DNA from: Methanolobus psychrophilus R15
Lineage (GTDB): Archaea > Halobacteriota > Methanosarcinia > Methanosarcinales > Methanosarcinaceae
Length of the DNA: 64,000 nucleotides
Direction of reading: 5' to 3'
Assembly: GCA_000306725.1 (NCBI GenBank)
Contig: CP003083.1
Span: forward strand, 186,001 to 250,000
In this document: in pieces, positions 34,771 to 44,807 of the stretch
Numbering within the stretch: position 1 is the first letter of the stretch
Layout of the letters: every line of letters begins with the position of its first letter
Translations under genes and position numbers: made by a program
Notes under the pieces: generated by a model
Told to the model about the DNA's origin: nothing
The model's database searches: none
Seen by the model: only the letters and a program-made list of their open reading frames with translations

Positions 34771-35943
34771 TCACCTGTTCTTCTCGTAAAGCGGACTGAT
34801 AGCCCTAAGCTGTGCCACTATTTCTTTCACGGCATCGATTATGCCGTCCACATCATCCATGGTGTTATATCGGCCAAAGCTAAAACGCAGGGATCCGTGC
34901 GCTCTTTCATGGTTCCCGCCTATGCCCATGATCACATGGCTTGCCTCAAGTGACCGGCTGAAGCATGCGGAGCCGGTGCTCACTGCAAATCCCCTCATGT
35001 CCAGATGCAGTGTCATTGATTCGCCTTCAACATAATGGAAAGTTACGTTCGCGTTCTGCGGTATACGCTGATGCCTGCTGCCATTCAGCGTCACATGGGG
35101 GACCTCTTCCTCAGCTCTCTTTATAGTATGGTCCCTAAGAGATGCAAGGAATTTATTTTCCTCAGGTGTCACAAGCTCCACAGCCTTTGCAAACCCAACA
35201 GCACCTGGGATGTTCTCAAGTCCCGCACGACGATTGGATTCCTGGAATCCTCCATCCATCCATTTGTGGATGGGTGTGCCCTCCCTGATATACAATGCTC
35301 CGACACCCCTTGGGCCGTGGATGGTATGTGCTGACATCGTTACAAGGTCAACTGGTATTTTGCTGACGTCGATAGGCACCCTGGTGAAACTGTGTGTCGC
35401 ATCCGTGTGCAGCAGCACATCCTTCTCTTTACAGATCTCTGCAATGGCCTTTAGGTCCTGGAGAGTTCCTATTTCCTGGTTCGCATGCTGTATGGAAACA
35501 AGGGTGGTGTTCTCGTTAATGGCACTCTCAAGTTCTTCCAGGTCAAGCACACCTTCGGGACTCACACTGATGTAATCTGCCTTGTAACCCTGTTTTTCCA
35601 GGACCCTGGCGGTATTGAGCACGGGGAAATCCTCGATCTTCGAGACAATTATGTGGTTGCCTTTCTTTTTCGTGAGAGCCGAGGCGACACCTTTGATTGC
35701 CATGTTGCTTGATTCCGTTTCACCGGAAGTGAGCACTATCTCATCCGGAGTTGCCCCCAGGGATGAAGCTATCGTTGCGCGTGCACTCTCAAGCCCTTCC
35801 TTGGCATCGATACCCATGGAATAACCGAACTCTGAAGTGGCTACTGCGTAAGTATCAAAGTAATATGGCTTCATAGCATCCAGCACCCTTTCATCAAGGC
35901 GGGTACTGGCAGCGTTATCAAGATAAACTGTCTTATCCAACAT
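34771..35943 (-). CDS. iscS: IscS/NifS-like cysteine desulfurase with non-canonical PLP site
   Basis: The 390-aa class V aminotransferase-fold protein retains the catalytic cysteine (Cys327, STGSACFSR), Asp181 (LHTDA) and the NRRAGLENIPG segment. At the position of the PLP Schiff-base lysine (SAHKIHGPKG in the family) it reads MSAHTIHGPRG, so Thr207 replaces Lys. The ring-stacking His of the TEHKAV segment is also absent (IEDFPV). An IscS from Archaeoglobus with the lysine replaced by Asp is known, so this is a recognised archaeal deviation; it may mobilise sulfur from another donor or act as a cluster-assembly partner. It sits between the DsrE-like and IscU genes. Confidence 0.9.
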   Translation of the reverse strand: MLDKTVYLDNAASTRLDERVLDAMKPYYFDTYAVATSEFGYSMGIDAKEGLESARATIASSLGATPDEIVLTSGETESSNMAIKGVASALTKKKGNHIIVSKIEDFPVLNTARVLEKQGYKADYISVSPEGVLDLEELESAINENTTLVSIQHANQEIGTLQDLKAIAEICKEKDVLLHTDATHSFTRVPIDVSKIPVDLVTMSAHTIHGPRGVGALYIREGTPIHKWMDGGFQESNRRAGLENIPGAVGFAKAVELVTPEENKFLASLRDHTIKRAEEEVPHVTLNGSRHQRIPQNANVTFHYVEGESMTLHLDMRGFAVSTGSACFSRSLEASHVIMGIGGNHERAHGSLRFSFGRYNTMDDVDGIIDAVKEIVAQLRAISPLYEKNR

Positions 35944-35977
35944 TTAACCTCCAACAATTAAACTTAAACATATCGAT

Positions 35978-36397
35978 CTAAATGAAAAGTGTGATACTGG
36001 CATCCTTTGCTTCATGGATGTAAGTACCGACTGCTCCGTAATCATCTATCCATTCCCTGCGCAGCTCCTCAGGCTTTATCCCCATTATTTCCATTGTCAT
36101 CTCACAGGCTATTATCCTGCCGCCAAGTTCTTTATAATCCTCCATGAGCTTCTCAAGAGGCGCGACGTTGGCTTTCTTCATCCTCTTGCTAACCATCCAT
36201 TTTCCAAGTCCCAGCATGTGCATCTTTGATAAGGGCCCTTTCTCCAGACCCCCTTTCTTAAGTCGCTGCAGTCCCCAGAATGTGAAATAAAGGGATGCCT
36301 CCATTCCCATGGAGAGAGCACCATTGCCTATGATGAGGGCACTGTATATCTTATCCAGGTCCCCGCTATGGACCACGATAACTGTCTTTCCGGACAT
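35978..36397 (-). CDS. DsrE/DsrF-like sulfur-relay protein
   Basis: The 139-aa protein has the DsrE fold pattern: a KTVIVVHSGDLDKIYSALIIGNGALSMG N-terminal strand-helix, a YFTFWGLQRLKKGG loop, and the conserved cysteine in GGRIIACEMTMEIMGI (Cys98). In this family that residue carries persulfide sulfur. It lies 12 bp after the TusA-like gene and 34 bp before iscS on the same strand, so it likely hands sulfur between them. Confidence 0.87.
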   Translation of the reverse strand: MSGKTVIVVHSGDLDKIYSALIIGNGALSMGMEASLYFTFWGLQRLKKGGLEKGPLSKMHMLGLGKWMVSKRMKKANVAPLEKLMEDYKELGGRIIACEMTMEIMGIKPEELRREWIDDYGAVGTYIHEAKDASITLFI

Positions 36398-36409
36398 TTT
36401 TACCGCCGC

Positions 36410-36631
36410 CTATCTTTTTATCCTTATCTTCCAGTCGTTGTCTTTACCTTCGATATCAACAACTTCAAGCCCCATAGCCTCACAAGCCATAGGTATCTCT
36501 TTTTTTGAAGCCGGGTGTGTTCCCATGACCACGACCTCATCTCCAGGCGATGCTTTTCTCAGTGCTTTACGACATTCCACGAGAGGGACAGGACATGTCT
36601 GACCCCTTACATCGATTTCCACCTTTGCCAT
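36410..36631 (-). CDS. tusA: TusA/SirA-family sulfur carrier
   Basis: The 73-aa protein carries the CPxP signature (VRGQTCPVPLVECRKAL), with Cys13 as the persulfide-accepting residue, and the C-terminal beta strand IEGKDNDWKIRIKR. It is the first gene of the operon tusA-dsrE-iscS-iscU. The upstream region 36690-36790 is rich in TATA-like sequence for the minus-strand promoter. Confidence 0.9.
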   Translation of the reverse strand: MAKVEIDVRGQTCPVPLVECRKALRKASPGDEVVVMGTHPASKKEIPMACEAMGLEVVDIEGKDNDWKIRIKR

Positions 36632-36920
36632 AATAATCCCCGTTGGACGGATGCAACAGCAGGTTAACGCTGTTAACTCCTATGTACTATCTACAATAAT
36701 ATAGTTCTAACCCTTGACAGATATCTATACTGATACTAATCAACACTTTATATCTATCACTATATTCTTTGCAGTATTTAACAGTGCAGCACTCTACATT
36801 ATTTGTCTAGGTCTTATTGTAACTTCTATTTGTAGTCTATAGTTGTAACCGTAGCCAAGGGATTGCATGTGTAATTGAGTAAATACATCGCCTTTAACAT
36901 AACTAAAAAAGACGTAGGAT

Positions 36921-38369
36921 TTATTCTTTCAGTATCTTTCTTATCAGAACAAACCCGATGATATTGATAATAACTATCAGGACACTGCCAATAAGATAGC
37001 GCGGGTTCCTGAGGAATACCCCGCTTGTGGAAGCTGCGGCAGGCAGGCTGAAATCAATATGTTCGCTTCCGGCAATAAATATCTCCTTTTTCATAACCGA
37101 TATTGAGCTATCATCGGATGTGAAGTGGATATTGTAATTGTAACCGGTTTCCACTCCCCGGAGCAGGCTACTGTCGGAGAGAGTGGTCGAAAAAATAGTG
37201 TCTCCTTCTCTAATGATCTCCAGGGTGCCTTTTTGAGGCACTGATACTTTCAGGACTGTATTGTCCCTGAGTGGTATCGCATTCCCGTCGGACAATCTGA
37301 GTTCGTTTGGCAGATATAATATATCAAGTATTGTAGGAGCAATATCTTCCTGCCCGTAACTGCCTTCTATGATGCTACTTGCAATGCCGGATGCCGATAC
37401 AACGAAAGGCACCATTTGTGCCTCATTGGTCCTGGAATATTTGGCTGCCTGGTGGCCGCCACGGGAATCCGGGTTTGGGAAAGCCATGCCGTGATCTGCC
37501 GTGAGGATAAAAGCAAGGTTATTCTCCTTGCATTTTACATAAAGGTCCATGCATGCAGCATCAATGCCATCGATAGATGTAATATAGCCAGTATCTTTTT
37601 TGTAGTGACCTGCAGAATCGATGGCACCTACATTAATTGTAAGCAGGTATTGCTCTTGCGGATAATTGGCGTGCATGTGATCAATTACATCCATTGCGGT
37701 GTAGATAGCCCAATTATTATATGTGTCGTACCGCTGCTGAGAACCTTCCGGGAATTGCTTAAGCTGATCATTCAGTACCGGTATGCTATCCTGCATAAGG
37801 GCAGCTACTTCCATTGGTATCTGTTTTTGCCCTGCAGAGTTAACATTTGTCATGACGAGCATCTCAGGCTGGTTGACAGAATTGGTGACATCACGTACCA
37901 TAACATCCTGCTTGGAGCACAGGCTCGCGAAATCGCCTTTGTGCATTACTGCAAAAGTGTAATAATCGTATTCATGAGCTACATCGTAGATGGTGGTGCC
38001 CGACCCTCCTATTACATCGGACAGGGCCTTTGAGTAACCCGTAACAAGGACAGAGTGCCCGGCTTCCGTATATGTCTGGGGAGCCCGCACATCAAGCACC
38101 CTGTAACTCTGGCTTAAAATAAGTGAAAGGTTACCCCCCTGCGATTTAGGAAGCATCTGGCCATCCAGCGCGTAAGGTGTTAACTCGGGATAGATATACG
38201 GGGAGCCCAGGCCATCGATGATCAGGATTACTGCTCCTTGTGGCATATCGACTGGGTTTACTTCCAGAATCTCTGTTGCGCTGGCTGTCTGCAATGCAAA
38301 GGCCAGCAAAACAAGAATCAATAGTACTCTTGAGTGTGTAAAAAGTGATGTTTTTTGTATTCTTTGCAT
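36921..38369 (-). CDS. Membrane-anchored alkaline-phosphatase-superfamily protein
   Basis: The 482-aa protein has an N-terminal signal peptide (VLLILVLLAFALQTASA), an extracytoplasmic domain and a C-terminal transmembrane anchor (LIGSVLIVIINIIGFVLIRKIL). Superfamily metal motifs are visible: LIIDGLGSPY at about residue 49, the TYTEAGHSVLVTG nucleophile region, GAIDSAGHYKK and LTADHGM. Fold relatives include phosphodiesterases, phosphoglycerate mutases and sulfatases, and the substrate cannot be read from the sequence. It is probably a cell-surface hydrolase. Confidence 0.8.
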   Translation of the reverse strand: MQRIQKTSLFTHSRVLLILVLLAFALQTASATEILEVNPVDMPQGAVILIIDGLGSPYIYPELTPYALDGQMLPKSQGGNLSLILSQSYRVLDVRAPQTYTEAGHSVLVTGYSKALSDVIGGSGTTIYDVAHEYDYYTFAVMHKGDFASLCSKQDVMVRDVTNSVNQPEMLVMTNVNSAGQKQIPMEVAALMQDSIPVLNDQLKQFPEGSQQRYDTYNNWAIYTAMDVIDHMHANYPQEQYLLTINVGAIDSAGHYKKDTGYITSIDGIDAACMDLYVKCKENNLAFILTADHGMAFPNPDSRGGHQAAKYSRTNEAQMVPFVVSASGIASSIIEGSYGQEDIAPTILDILYLPNELRLSDGNAIPLRDNTVLKVSVPQKGTLEIIREGDTIFSTTLSDSSLLRGVETGYNYNIHFTSDDSSISVMKKEIFIAGSEHIDFSLPAAASTSGVFLRNPRYLIGSVLIVIINIIGFVLIRKILKE

Positions 38370-38473
38370 GTCTTCTGTGAGGAGGAATCGCTATAATAAA
38401 GTTTCTATTTGAAACGCATTTTTATAAAAAGACCTGAATGAACTCTTGTGAAGTAAGGGATAAATAATTAGTT

Positions 38474-39607
38474 CTAGCTCTCACTTTTTAATCTATCCTT
38501 AATAAGCAGTGATAACAGGAGTATAATGGCACAGGCTGCAAAGATAGCTTCAAATCCGAGAATGCCAAGAAAAACACCGGCAAACACTGGCATCAGTCCA
38601 ATGCCTGCATAAATGCACGTGTTAAAGATGCCCATTGCAAGCCCCCTCCGGATTCTCATATTGGTGACTGCCAGCGGTAAGCCTACCATGCCGGTGCCGG
38701 AGCCTGCACCAATAAGTGCAAATCCGGACAAGGGGTGCACGATGGTTAACAACGTGCCAGTTGCAGCGATTGCTACTCCTGCCCGGATCATTTGCCTGTA
38801 GTTCAAGTTCAATCTGCCTGCAGCTATATTTGCTATCATCGCACTGACATACATTGCTGCGATGGATATCCCAAGTGCAGTTTTGCTAAGGGTCTCCTGG
38901 CTGTAGTCCGGATAAAAAGCTATCACTACTCCGGTTATCCCAAAGAGCAGGAATGTGATTATCCATATGCGGGAGTATTTTGCATTTGTAAAGTGACCGG
39001 CAATTGTACGCACTCCGGGTATATCCGGTTCCTTTACTCTCACTTTCGGACTCGTTTCATGGCTCCTGTTCTCCTGCTTCAGGATCATTGCGCCAGCTAT
39101 CAAAAGCAGGATTGCCAGTGCGGTGAAAATGAAGATGCCGCCTTTGATATGCCATTGCGCCAGGTAGCCTGCCAGCGCGACTCCCAGTGCCAGACCGGCA
39201 TTCAGCAGGAAGTTGAACTCGCCAATATACCGGCTCTTCTCTTCGTATTCTGACAGCATTGCATAGGCCACCGGGAAGAAAGCCCCGCAGGCAACCCCCT
39301 CTGCCAGTCTTGCAAGCACAAGCACGAACAGGTTCTCGCTGATAAGGAGCACTATACCGGAAACCAGCGTCAGCAGGATTGAAAACACAATCAGCCGGAG
39401 GCCGTCGTACCTGTCCGAAAGCAGGCCAAAAGGCAGCATCATCACCAATGCCCCTATGAAGTATCCCGAGAACAGCAGGCCCGATGCAAGAACCCCTGCA
39501 CTCCCCTTCCCCAAAGCCGCTATTTCCGGCAGTACAGGTATAACTGCATTGGACAACCCCATTATCAAGAATACAGTAAAGTAAAGCAATAGCCTGTTTT
39601 TGTCCAT
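38474..39607 (-). CDS. MFS transporter
   Basis: The 377-aa protein is hydrophobic throughout, with about 12 predicted helices. A GLLSDRYDGLRLIVFS loop between helices 2 and 3 corresponds to the MFS motif A (G..aDR.G.r), and a central hydrophilic loop (QENRSHETSPKVRVKEPD) separates the two halves. It is an efflux or uptake permease of unknown substrate, and single-gene. An overlapping frame on the same strand is a shadow. Confidence 0.88.
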   Translation of the reverse strand: MDKNRLLLYFTVFLIMGLSNAVIPVLPEIAALGKGSAGVLASGLLFSGYFIGALVMMLPFGLLSDRYDGLRLIVFSILLTLVSGIVLLISENLFVLVLARLAEGVACGAFFPVAYAMLSEYEEKSRYIGEFNFLLNAGLALGVALAGYLAQWHIKGGIFIFTALAILLLIAGAMILKQENRSHETSPKVRVKEPDIPGVRTIAGHFTNAKYSRIWIITFLLFGITGVVIAFYPDYSQETLSKTALGISIAAMYVSAMIANIAAGRLNLNYRQMIRAGVAIAATGTLLTIVHPLSGFALIGAGSGTGMVGLPLAVTNMRIRRGLAMGIFNTCIYAGIGLMPVFAGVFLGILGFEAIFAACAIILLLSLLIKDRLKSES

Positions 39608-40146
39608 TCCCCTTTGTCACCACTCCACAGTGATTGGCCCGGAGCTTAATAGCCTTTATCGTGAAAGCTGCCCATGGCCAACTCTCACTTCCCCAGGATC
39701 AGAACGAGTGCACTTAGTGAGAATCTTTTAAGGCACATGCAATTCGCAATAGGCGGGATTTATGGTTTGACTCCCAAAAATCATCCAAATTTGAATTAGA
39801 ATGTAAAATAATTTTACATTAGAAATTTACGTTCTTATAATATCAATTTTCGTTTGTTTAACATATTTTTCTTTTACTAGATACTATTGTGTATACAATA
39901 ATTTGTAGTCATCCAAAAATTAGTCTCCTAGATAAATTTAATATTAAATCAATAAAAAAGTGAAGTTGAAATAAAAAAATAGAAAATGACACCATATATT
40001 ATAATGCTATTTTTATAATCTCTCTTTTTATCTGTAGGCTCTATACTCGACAAAATAACAATATCAATATAAAATTAATCTTATATTAATATTGTTTTGC
40101 CATTTTTTCAGGATGATTTAAATAAATTCATAACTACCTATTTGAC
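39608..40146. other. AT-rich intergenic stretch before the IS element
   Basis: I see no credible ORF, RNA gene or repeat. Composition falls sharply in GC after 39760, continuing into the IS region. Confidence 0.4.
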
Positions 40147-40266
40147 TAACCCAAGTTTGACAGTTTTCACTCCTTGATGAAGAGAATGTCTTCTCTTCGG
40201 ACCTAGAATTTTCTTTTTTTTGTCAGGAAAACCTATTTGACAGTTTAAACAATTTCATGCAAAATT

Positions 40267-41541
40267 CTACGATTTTGCCCATTTTTGCCTTAAAATCAGT
40301 GTATTTATGGCATCAAAATTGGCGTAAATGTACTTTTTCGACCGATCTTTCAGGAAATCTACGGTAACTGTCAAATTCAATAAGCTTTTTTTGATGAACT
40401 TTGTGGACTTATGCTTGAGTTCATTGAACTCATATCGCATCAGCGATATGAACAACTGTGCAATGAACCCAATAATAATAGCTCCATAAACACTAGCATC
40501 GGACCACACTCTCAACGGTTTTATCTCAATCTCATTCTTGAGAGAATTGATGATCTTCTCGATAGAATCCTTTTTCCTGTATGTTTGAAGAGCCTGTTTT
40601 AGTGTCAAATTCTTACTCGATTTCAGACAGAAAAATCCTTCTCTGCCTGTTATCAAATGTTCCTCAAGAAGTTTGATAGCTTCTTCTTCATCAATATCCG
40701 TCAGTTTTGTCTGCAGAGAATAAACGACATCAACAAGGACATTGTTAATCCTGAACTTTTTAGGCAGCTTTTTGTTTTTGTCAATAGATTCTTGTATCTC
40801 TTTTGCTTCCTGGATCTGCCTCATGATCTTCCTGGCTCTTGATTCAAGTTGCTCCTTCTTGAGCTTTTCAGAGAAGTAGAAGTAGTTGACACTACTTGGT
40901 TTAACGATTTTCAGGCCATAGATACCATCTTCTGAATCAACGATCTCAAGAGAATAGTTCCCGAAGTTTGCAATTATCTTGTCATCGCTCTTATTGAGCT
41001 TTCTTGCAGTCAGATACTGCATATCATCTGCCCTTATCATGGCAGTGTTCTCTGTACTATGAGCTCCTTTATCGAAAACAACAAGTGATCCCTGCTTCAA
41101 CCTCTTGTTAACCTGTTGATACGTTTTCCTGAAGTGCTTTTGATCATGTAGATTTCCTTGTTCTACTGTGATGCCAATTGGCACATTGATAGGATCAGCA
41201 AGTTCTGCTATGCCTAAAGTTATCTGTTTCTTATCCGGCCTATGGTCACGACTATAACCATATTTACCCAATGGCGATTTATCACCGTGCAGGACAATAC
41301 TTGTCCAGTCCATGTTGATGTTAGTATGTTCGAAATCGTATCTGCCAAACAATCTGTCCTGGATATCGGAAATAATCGTTTCACGATTATTTCCCAGGGT
41401 TTCAAGAATCCTGTAAAGTGTTCGTTCACTGAATTCTTCAAGAGGATTCAGATTAACCCCTCTTTTTTTAAGTATCGGATAAATCCAAGTTGTTACTCGT
41501 CCCACTTCATCCAAGATTTTTATGTTTTTGTTCCTTTTCAC
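40267..41541 (-). CDS. DDE transposase, IS1634-like (IS4 superfamily)
   Basis: The 424-aa protein has the conserved series NMDWTSIVLHGDKSPLGKYG (first Asp), YSRDHRPDKKQITLGI, IGITVEQGNLHD, SLVVFDKGAHSTEN (second Asp) and YLTARKLNKSDDK, with a C-terminal helical part. GTG at 41541 behind AAGG is the likely start. Full-length relatives that I recall are longer, so the N-terminus may be shortened, and activity is uncertain. An 8-bp hairpin (AGGATAGC/GCTATCCT, 41551-41570) sits just upstream. Confidence 0.8.
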   Translation of the reverse strand: MKRNKNIKILDEVGRVTTWIYPILKKRGVNLNPLEEFSERTLYRILETLGNNRETIISDIQDRLFGRYDFEHTNINMDWTSIVLHGDKSPLGKYGYSRDHRPDKKQITLGIAELADPINVPIGITVEQGNLHDQKHFRKTYQQVNKRLKQGSLVVFDKGAHSTENTAMIRADDMQYLTARKLNKSDDKIIANFGNYSLEIVDSEDGIYGLKIVKPSSVNYFYFSEKLKKEQLESRARKIMRQIQEAKEIQESIDKNKKLPKKFRINNVLVDVVYSLQTKLTDIDEEEAIKLLEEHLITGREGFFCLKSSKNLTLKQALQTYRKKDSIEKIINSLKNEIEIKPLRVWSDASVYGAIIIGFIAQLFISLMRYEFNELKHKSTKFIKKSLLNLTVTVDFLKDRSKKYIYANFDAINTLILRQKWAKS

Positions 41542-41568
41542 CTTAATTTTAGGATAGCTTACGCTATC

Positions 41569-41787
41569 CTAGACAGTTCCCTTCCTTTTCAGTGTTCTCA
41601 ATTGATGAAGATTAAAAGAAAAAGCTGTCATCAACATCTTCACATTTACTCTTTTTACTGTTGTAAGAAGCACTTTTCCTGCTTTGAACACTTCCTTTGC
41701 TACTGCATAGACTCTTTCACATGTAACTCGCTGCACACTTATCCGCTCATTTCTGAGAATCTCCGCTATATTACTTTTGACTGTCAA
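41569..41787 (-). pseudogene. C-terminal fragment of another transposase (IS5/IS1182-like)
   Basis: This short frame has only a TTG as possible start, located at the inverted repeat. Its sequence, VQRVTCERVYAVAKEVFKAG, then VKMLMTAFSFNLHQLRTL, has the ER.FA..K..F..G and K..FT...FNL.QL pattern of transposase C-termini of the IS5/IS1182 kind. The catalytic part is absent. Confidence 0.55.
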
Positions 41788-41797
41788 AGTTGGGTGA

Positions 41798-43345
41798 CTA
41801 ACTCAAAAAGTGAGAGTTCCATGGAATGAAAATATTGACTTCATCTTTTGGATCACAAGAAAGGCAAGCAAAATCATTTACTAACGCGGGTTACTCTAGC
41901 AACTCCAAAACCACCATCAGTTAAAGAGTATTTACCGACAGGTCTTAGTGCTAGTATTAGCAAAGATCCGGCTGAATGGCTGACAGTTTAGAACGTTATA
42001 AAAATTACAAATTAATATTAATAAGTGAAAATGTAACCTATTAAAGTTACAACCAAATAAATTTTGAAGTATATGCTTGAGTATATATTAGAAACAATGT
42101 TCGTACCACTACAAACAGCATCTTCAGTATATTTATTCTAAAGAATAAGTTTATATTACTTATCAACTTCTAAATTTTAAAACAAAATAAAATAATAAAG
42201 TATAATTAATTAATGCTATATTTATATAATTGTTTTTAACTTGTTTAGTGTATACTCAGTAAACAAAAAAAGTAAATATAATCATAGCATAATAAAAATT
42301 CATTTTAACAATTTTTATAATTTGGTAGGATTGATAAGAATAAACGGAGGTGTGAGAAACTGAGGGATTGCTTAATAAAAAGTATTATGTTTATGCAATA
42401 AGGTAATGATAGATTTTCGTAGTTCACAACGTATTATATTTTTAATAAATTTGTGCATTATTATAACTATCAATAATATCAAGTGTGTTTCTTCTTTACA
42501 CTGCAGTGCAAAAAAGTGCAGCCTTGTGCATTCATATATACTATATGCATGAGTTTGCCTGGAGTTTTCAACCCTATATTTCTCTTAACTCGTGAATTCT
42601 ATAGACTATGGGAATGGAGGGTTTTCCACCTTCAACCCTGTGATGATCTACAAGAAAAGATTCAAAATACATACATCTTGTTTTGTCAGAACTATATTCT
42701 TATAGTTATTGTAATGATAGCAAGCGGCGTCCTTTCCTTAAATTCATGTTTCAAGGGAACTCAATTTTGAAATGAATGGATAACATGTGCCATGAAGTGA
42801 AATGTGAAAGGCTATTGTAGGCTGGCTCAAAAAAAGACGTTCATGCGAGTAAAAATTAACTGGAATAGTAATTTTAATTACAGTGACATCGCCATTTTGC
42901 CCTATACGTACTGACTAGAATTATGACTGCGTAGTGTAGACTAAACGTGCCAAATATAAATATATAAAAATACTCTTATAATATTGGGTTATACTCCATC
43001 TTAAGTGTGCAATATTACTTAAATGCATAATTTAAACTTTAAATATTATGTAACCTCTCACTTTTTCAGGGGGAATATTGGATGGGTTTTGTTTGTAATA
43101 TGGCGAACAAAGTAAATAAAATATGAATAAATATATTAAATTTAATATATAATATTTATTTAATAGTTATATTTTTATTTAAATGCGCATATTTTTTGTA
43201 ACTACTTTTAGTTACATAGCAATATGCAGTTTAATGAGTATATTCTATAAACGGTATCAGTTAATTTTATGTACTCCATAAAATTTAGATATTACTAGCT
43301 TACGGATGTATCAGGAAATTGTAGAAACACGTTTCTTAATACTGT
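41798..43345. other. 1.5-kb AT-rich gene-poor stretch
   Basis: A frame at 41839-41991 (ending KDPAEWLTV) may be the tail of a gene destroyed by the IS, but it has no start and no family signature. A 95-codon ORF at 42483 lacks an RBS and reads like non-coding sequence. Long A/T runs occur from 42000 to 43330. No RNA gene or CRISPR-like repeat was found. Confidence 0.45.
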
Positions 43346-43843
43346 TTAAATTTGTAAATAAATATCAAAGAGTTCTCCGAACTCAGGATATTTTTTGCGT
43401 GCCCTGTAGAGGTATTGACGGACATATTTTTTATTGTTTGCTTTTGCGAACAGGGTTTCAATCTCAGCCCGGGTGAATATTGTTTCCAGCTTCTTCAGTG
43501 GGATCGCCTGTAAAGCTAATAATTCCTCAGTAGGTTCAATGTTCTCCTCATTTACTGTATCCGCATCTTCCGATGCCGGGTGCTGTAGAGAAGTGACTTC
43601 CAAGAGAGGATGTTCTCCAAGCCATACCCAGTACTCATCATACAGGATAGCATACATTCGCCCACATGCAGAGCACCTAGAAGCGACCACGGTCTTGTCA
43701 CCTTGCAGATGATAACTTATACTGACAACATCAGCATTACATTTACTGCAAGTACCAATAAGATTCTGTTCAAGATTATCAAGGAGAAGCTCTATCTCGC
43801 TGGTTTTGAGGATATTGTTCTGCAGGTCATAAGTATAAGGCAT
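43346..43843 (-). CDS. Unknown 165-aa protein with zinc ribbon
   Basis: CSKCNADVV and SRCSACGRMY form a CxxC-x24-CxxC zinc ribbon at residues 32-62. An acidic linker follows, then a basic helical C-terminal part (RQYLYRARKKYPEFGELFDIY). I do not recognise the family. It looks like an archaeal nucleic-acid-associated protein, but there is no direct proof. It is divergent from the next gene, with a 150-bp AT-rich promoter region between. Confidence 0.75.
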   Translation of the reverse strand: MPYTYDLQNNILKTSEIELLLDNLEQNLIGTCSKCNADVVSISYHLQGDKTVVASRCSACGRMYAILYDEYWVWLGEHPLLEVTSLQHPASEDADTVNEENIEPTEELLALQAIPLKKLETIFTRAEIETLFAKANNKKYVRQYLYRARKKYPEFGELFDIYLQI

Positions 43844-43991
43844 AGCTTCACCAAAAACTGAGAGATTGAGAATGTAACTTTTATACTACTATAATATAAG
43901 CTCTTTTAATTCTTCATGATATCAAACTTTAAAAACCTATTTATAGATAGAAGTAGATATAAAAAAAGGCTATATCAATATAGTAAGAGGT

Positions 43992-44324
43992 GTGACTATA
44001 GAATCAATTCGATCAAAAATAATACGAAGACTTCAACGCTTTATCGAACTTGATGTCAATGGTCTTCGCAGTTGTATACTATCAAAATTCCTGAACGTCA
44101 AGGAAACCACCGTCGACGAATTGCACGCAGCCATCACTGAAAAGTATGCGGTCTCACGCAGTGCTGTCGCATCAATGGTCGGATACATATACTCAAAAAT
44201 AGGAATACTCAGATCCCATAAGGAATCCTACAAAACCCCCATAATCTATTCCCTGAAAGAAGAGTATGTGGATCTTATCAGAAATGCGCTTGAATCAGGC
44301 AATACCCCAAAGCCAGCAGCGTGA
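43992..44324 (+). CDS. DUF2551-like winged-helix protein
   Basis: This 110-aa protein with a GTG start behind GAGGT resembles DUF2551, a family I know from Methanosarcinales. It has SKIIRRLQRFIELD, a helix-turn-helix-like TVDELHAAITEKYAVSRSAVASMVGYIYSKIG, and PIIYSLKEEYVDLIR. It is probably a DNA-binding regulator. The next gene follows after 9 bp and also carries a winged helix, so the two form an operon. Confidence 0.75.
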   Translation: MTIESIRSKIIRRLQRFIELDVNGLRSCILSKFLNVKETTVDELHAAITEKYAVSRSAVASMVGYIYSKIGILRSHKESYKTPIIYSLKEEYVDLIRNALESGNTPKPAA

Positions 44325-44333
44325 TTTAGCAGG

Positions 44334-44741
44334 ATGGGCATGTCCATAGTCAAGAATGCGCCACGGACATCTACCACTATCGTTATACGTTCCGATGCCA
44401 ATGCACGCATAACTCATTCTAGGGACCCCTATTATAACCTGATGAGACGGCTCTTCCAAGAAGAAGCTACTGCCATGCGCGGCCAGAAGTTCCTTGTCAT
44501 GGTAGAAGAGCGACAGAAGAGCGGCAACCCTATCAAGACCAGCGAATGGGAAAAAATGCTTAAGGAGCTTGACATCGGACGCGCTTCCTTTTATGCTATG
44601 CGCAATAAGCTATTGGGCGCGGGCCTGATATCTAATCGCAATGGAGAGTATCGGTTATCCGGCCAGTTCAGCAAGGACCTCATTGACCTGGCCCGATGGT
44701 GGTGGACAGCCGTCCTTAATGAGAATCCTGAAAGCCTTTAA
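44334..44741 (+). CDS. Predicted winged-helix protein, 135 aa
   Basis: Residues 45-120 read [50 protein letters not shown], a helix-turn-helix with wing ([11 protein letters not shown]). A WWW triplet occurs in the C-terminal helix. No ligand domain is seen. It is co-directional and nearly contiguous with the DUF2551-like gene. The family name is not known to me. Confidence 0.75.
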   Translation: MGMSIVKNAPRTSTTIVIRSDANARITHSRDPYYNLMRRLFQEEATAMRGQKFLVMVEERQKSGNPIKTSEWEKMLKELDIGRASFYAMRNKLLGAGLISNRNGEYRLSGQFSKDLIDLARWWWTAVLNENPESL

Positions 44742-44807
44742 AAACTCAGGAGGCTTCGACCGATATCTTAATATCTTACTATTGCAATTTAGGAATACTT
44801 TCATAGA

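Larger units (their letters stand above)
40147..41797. mobile_element. IS1634-like insertion sequence with embedded transposase remnant
   Basis: TAACCCAAGTTTGACAGT at 40147-40164 and the reverse complement of 41780-41797 (TCACCCAACTTTGACAGT) match at 16 of 18 positions and bound a 1.65-kb segment. Inside are a 424-aa DDE transposase and a short C-terminal fragment of a different transposase. No target duplication was resolved. Confidence 0.7.

Noticed and set aside
42483-42770. 95-aa ORF in the AT-rich gap
   Set aside because: No RBS and low-complexity hydrophobic composition; likely chance in AT-rich DNA.
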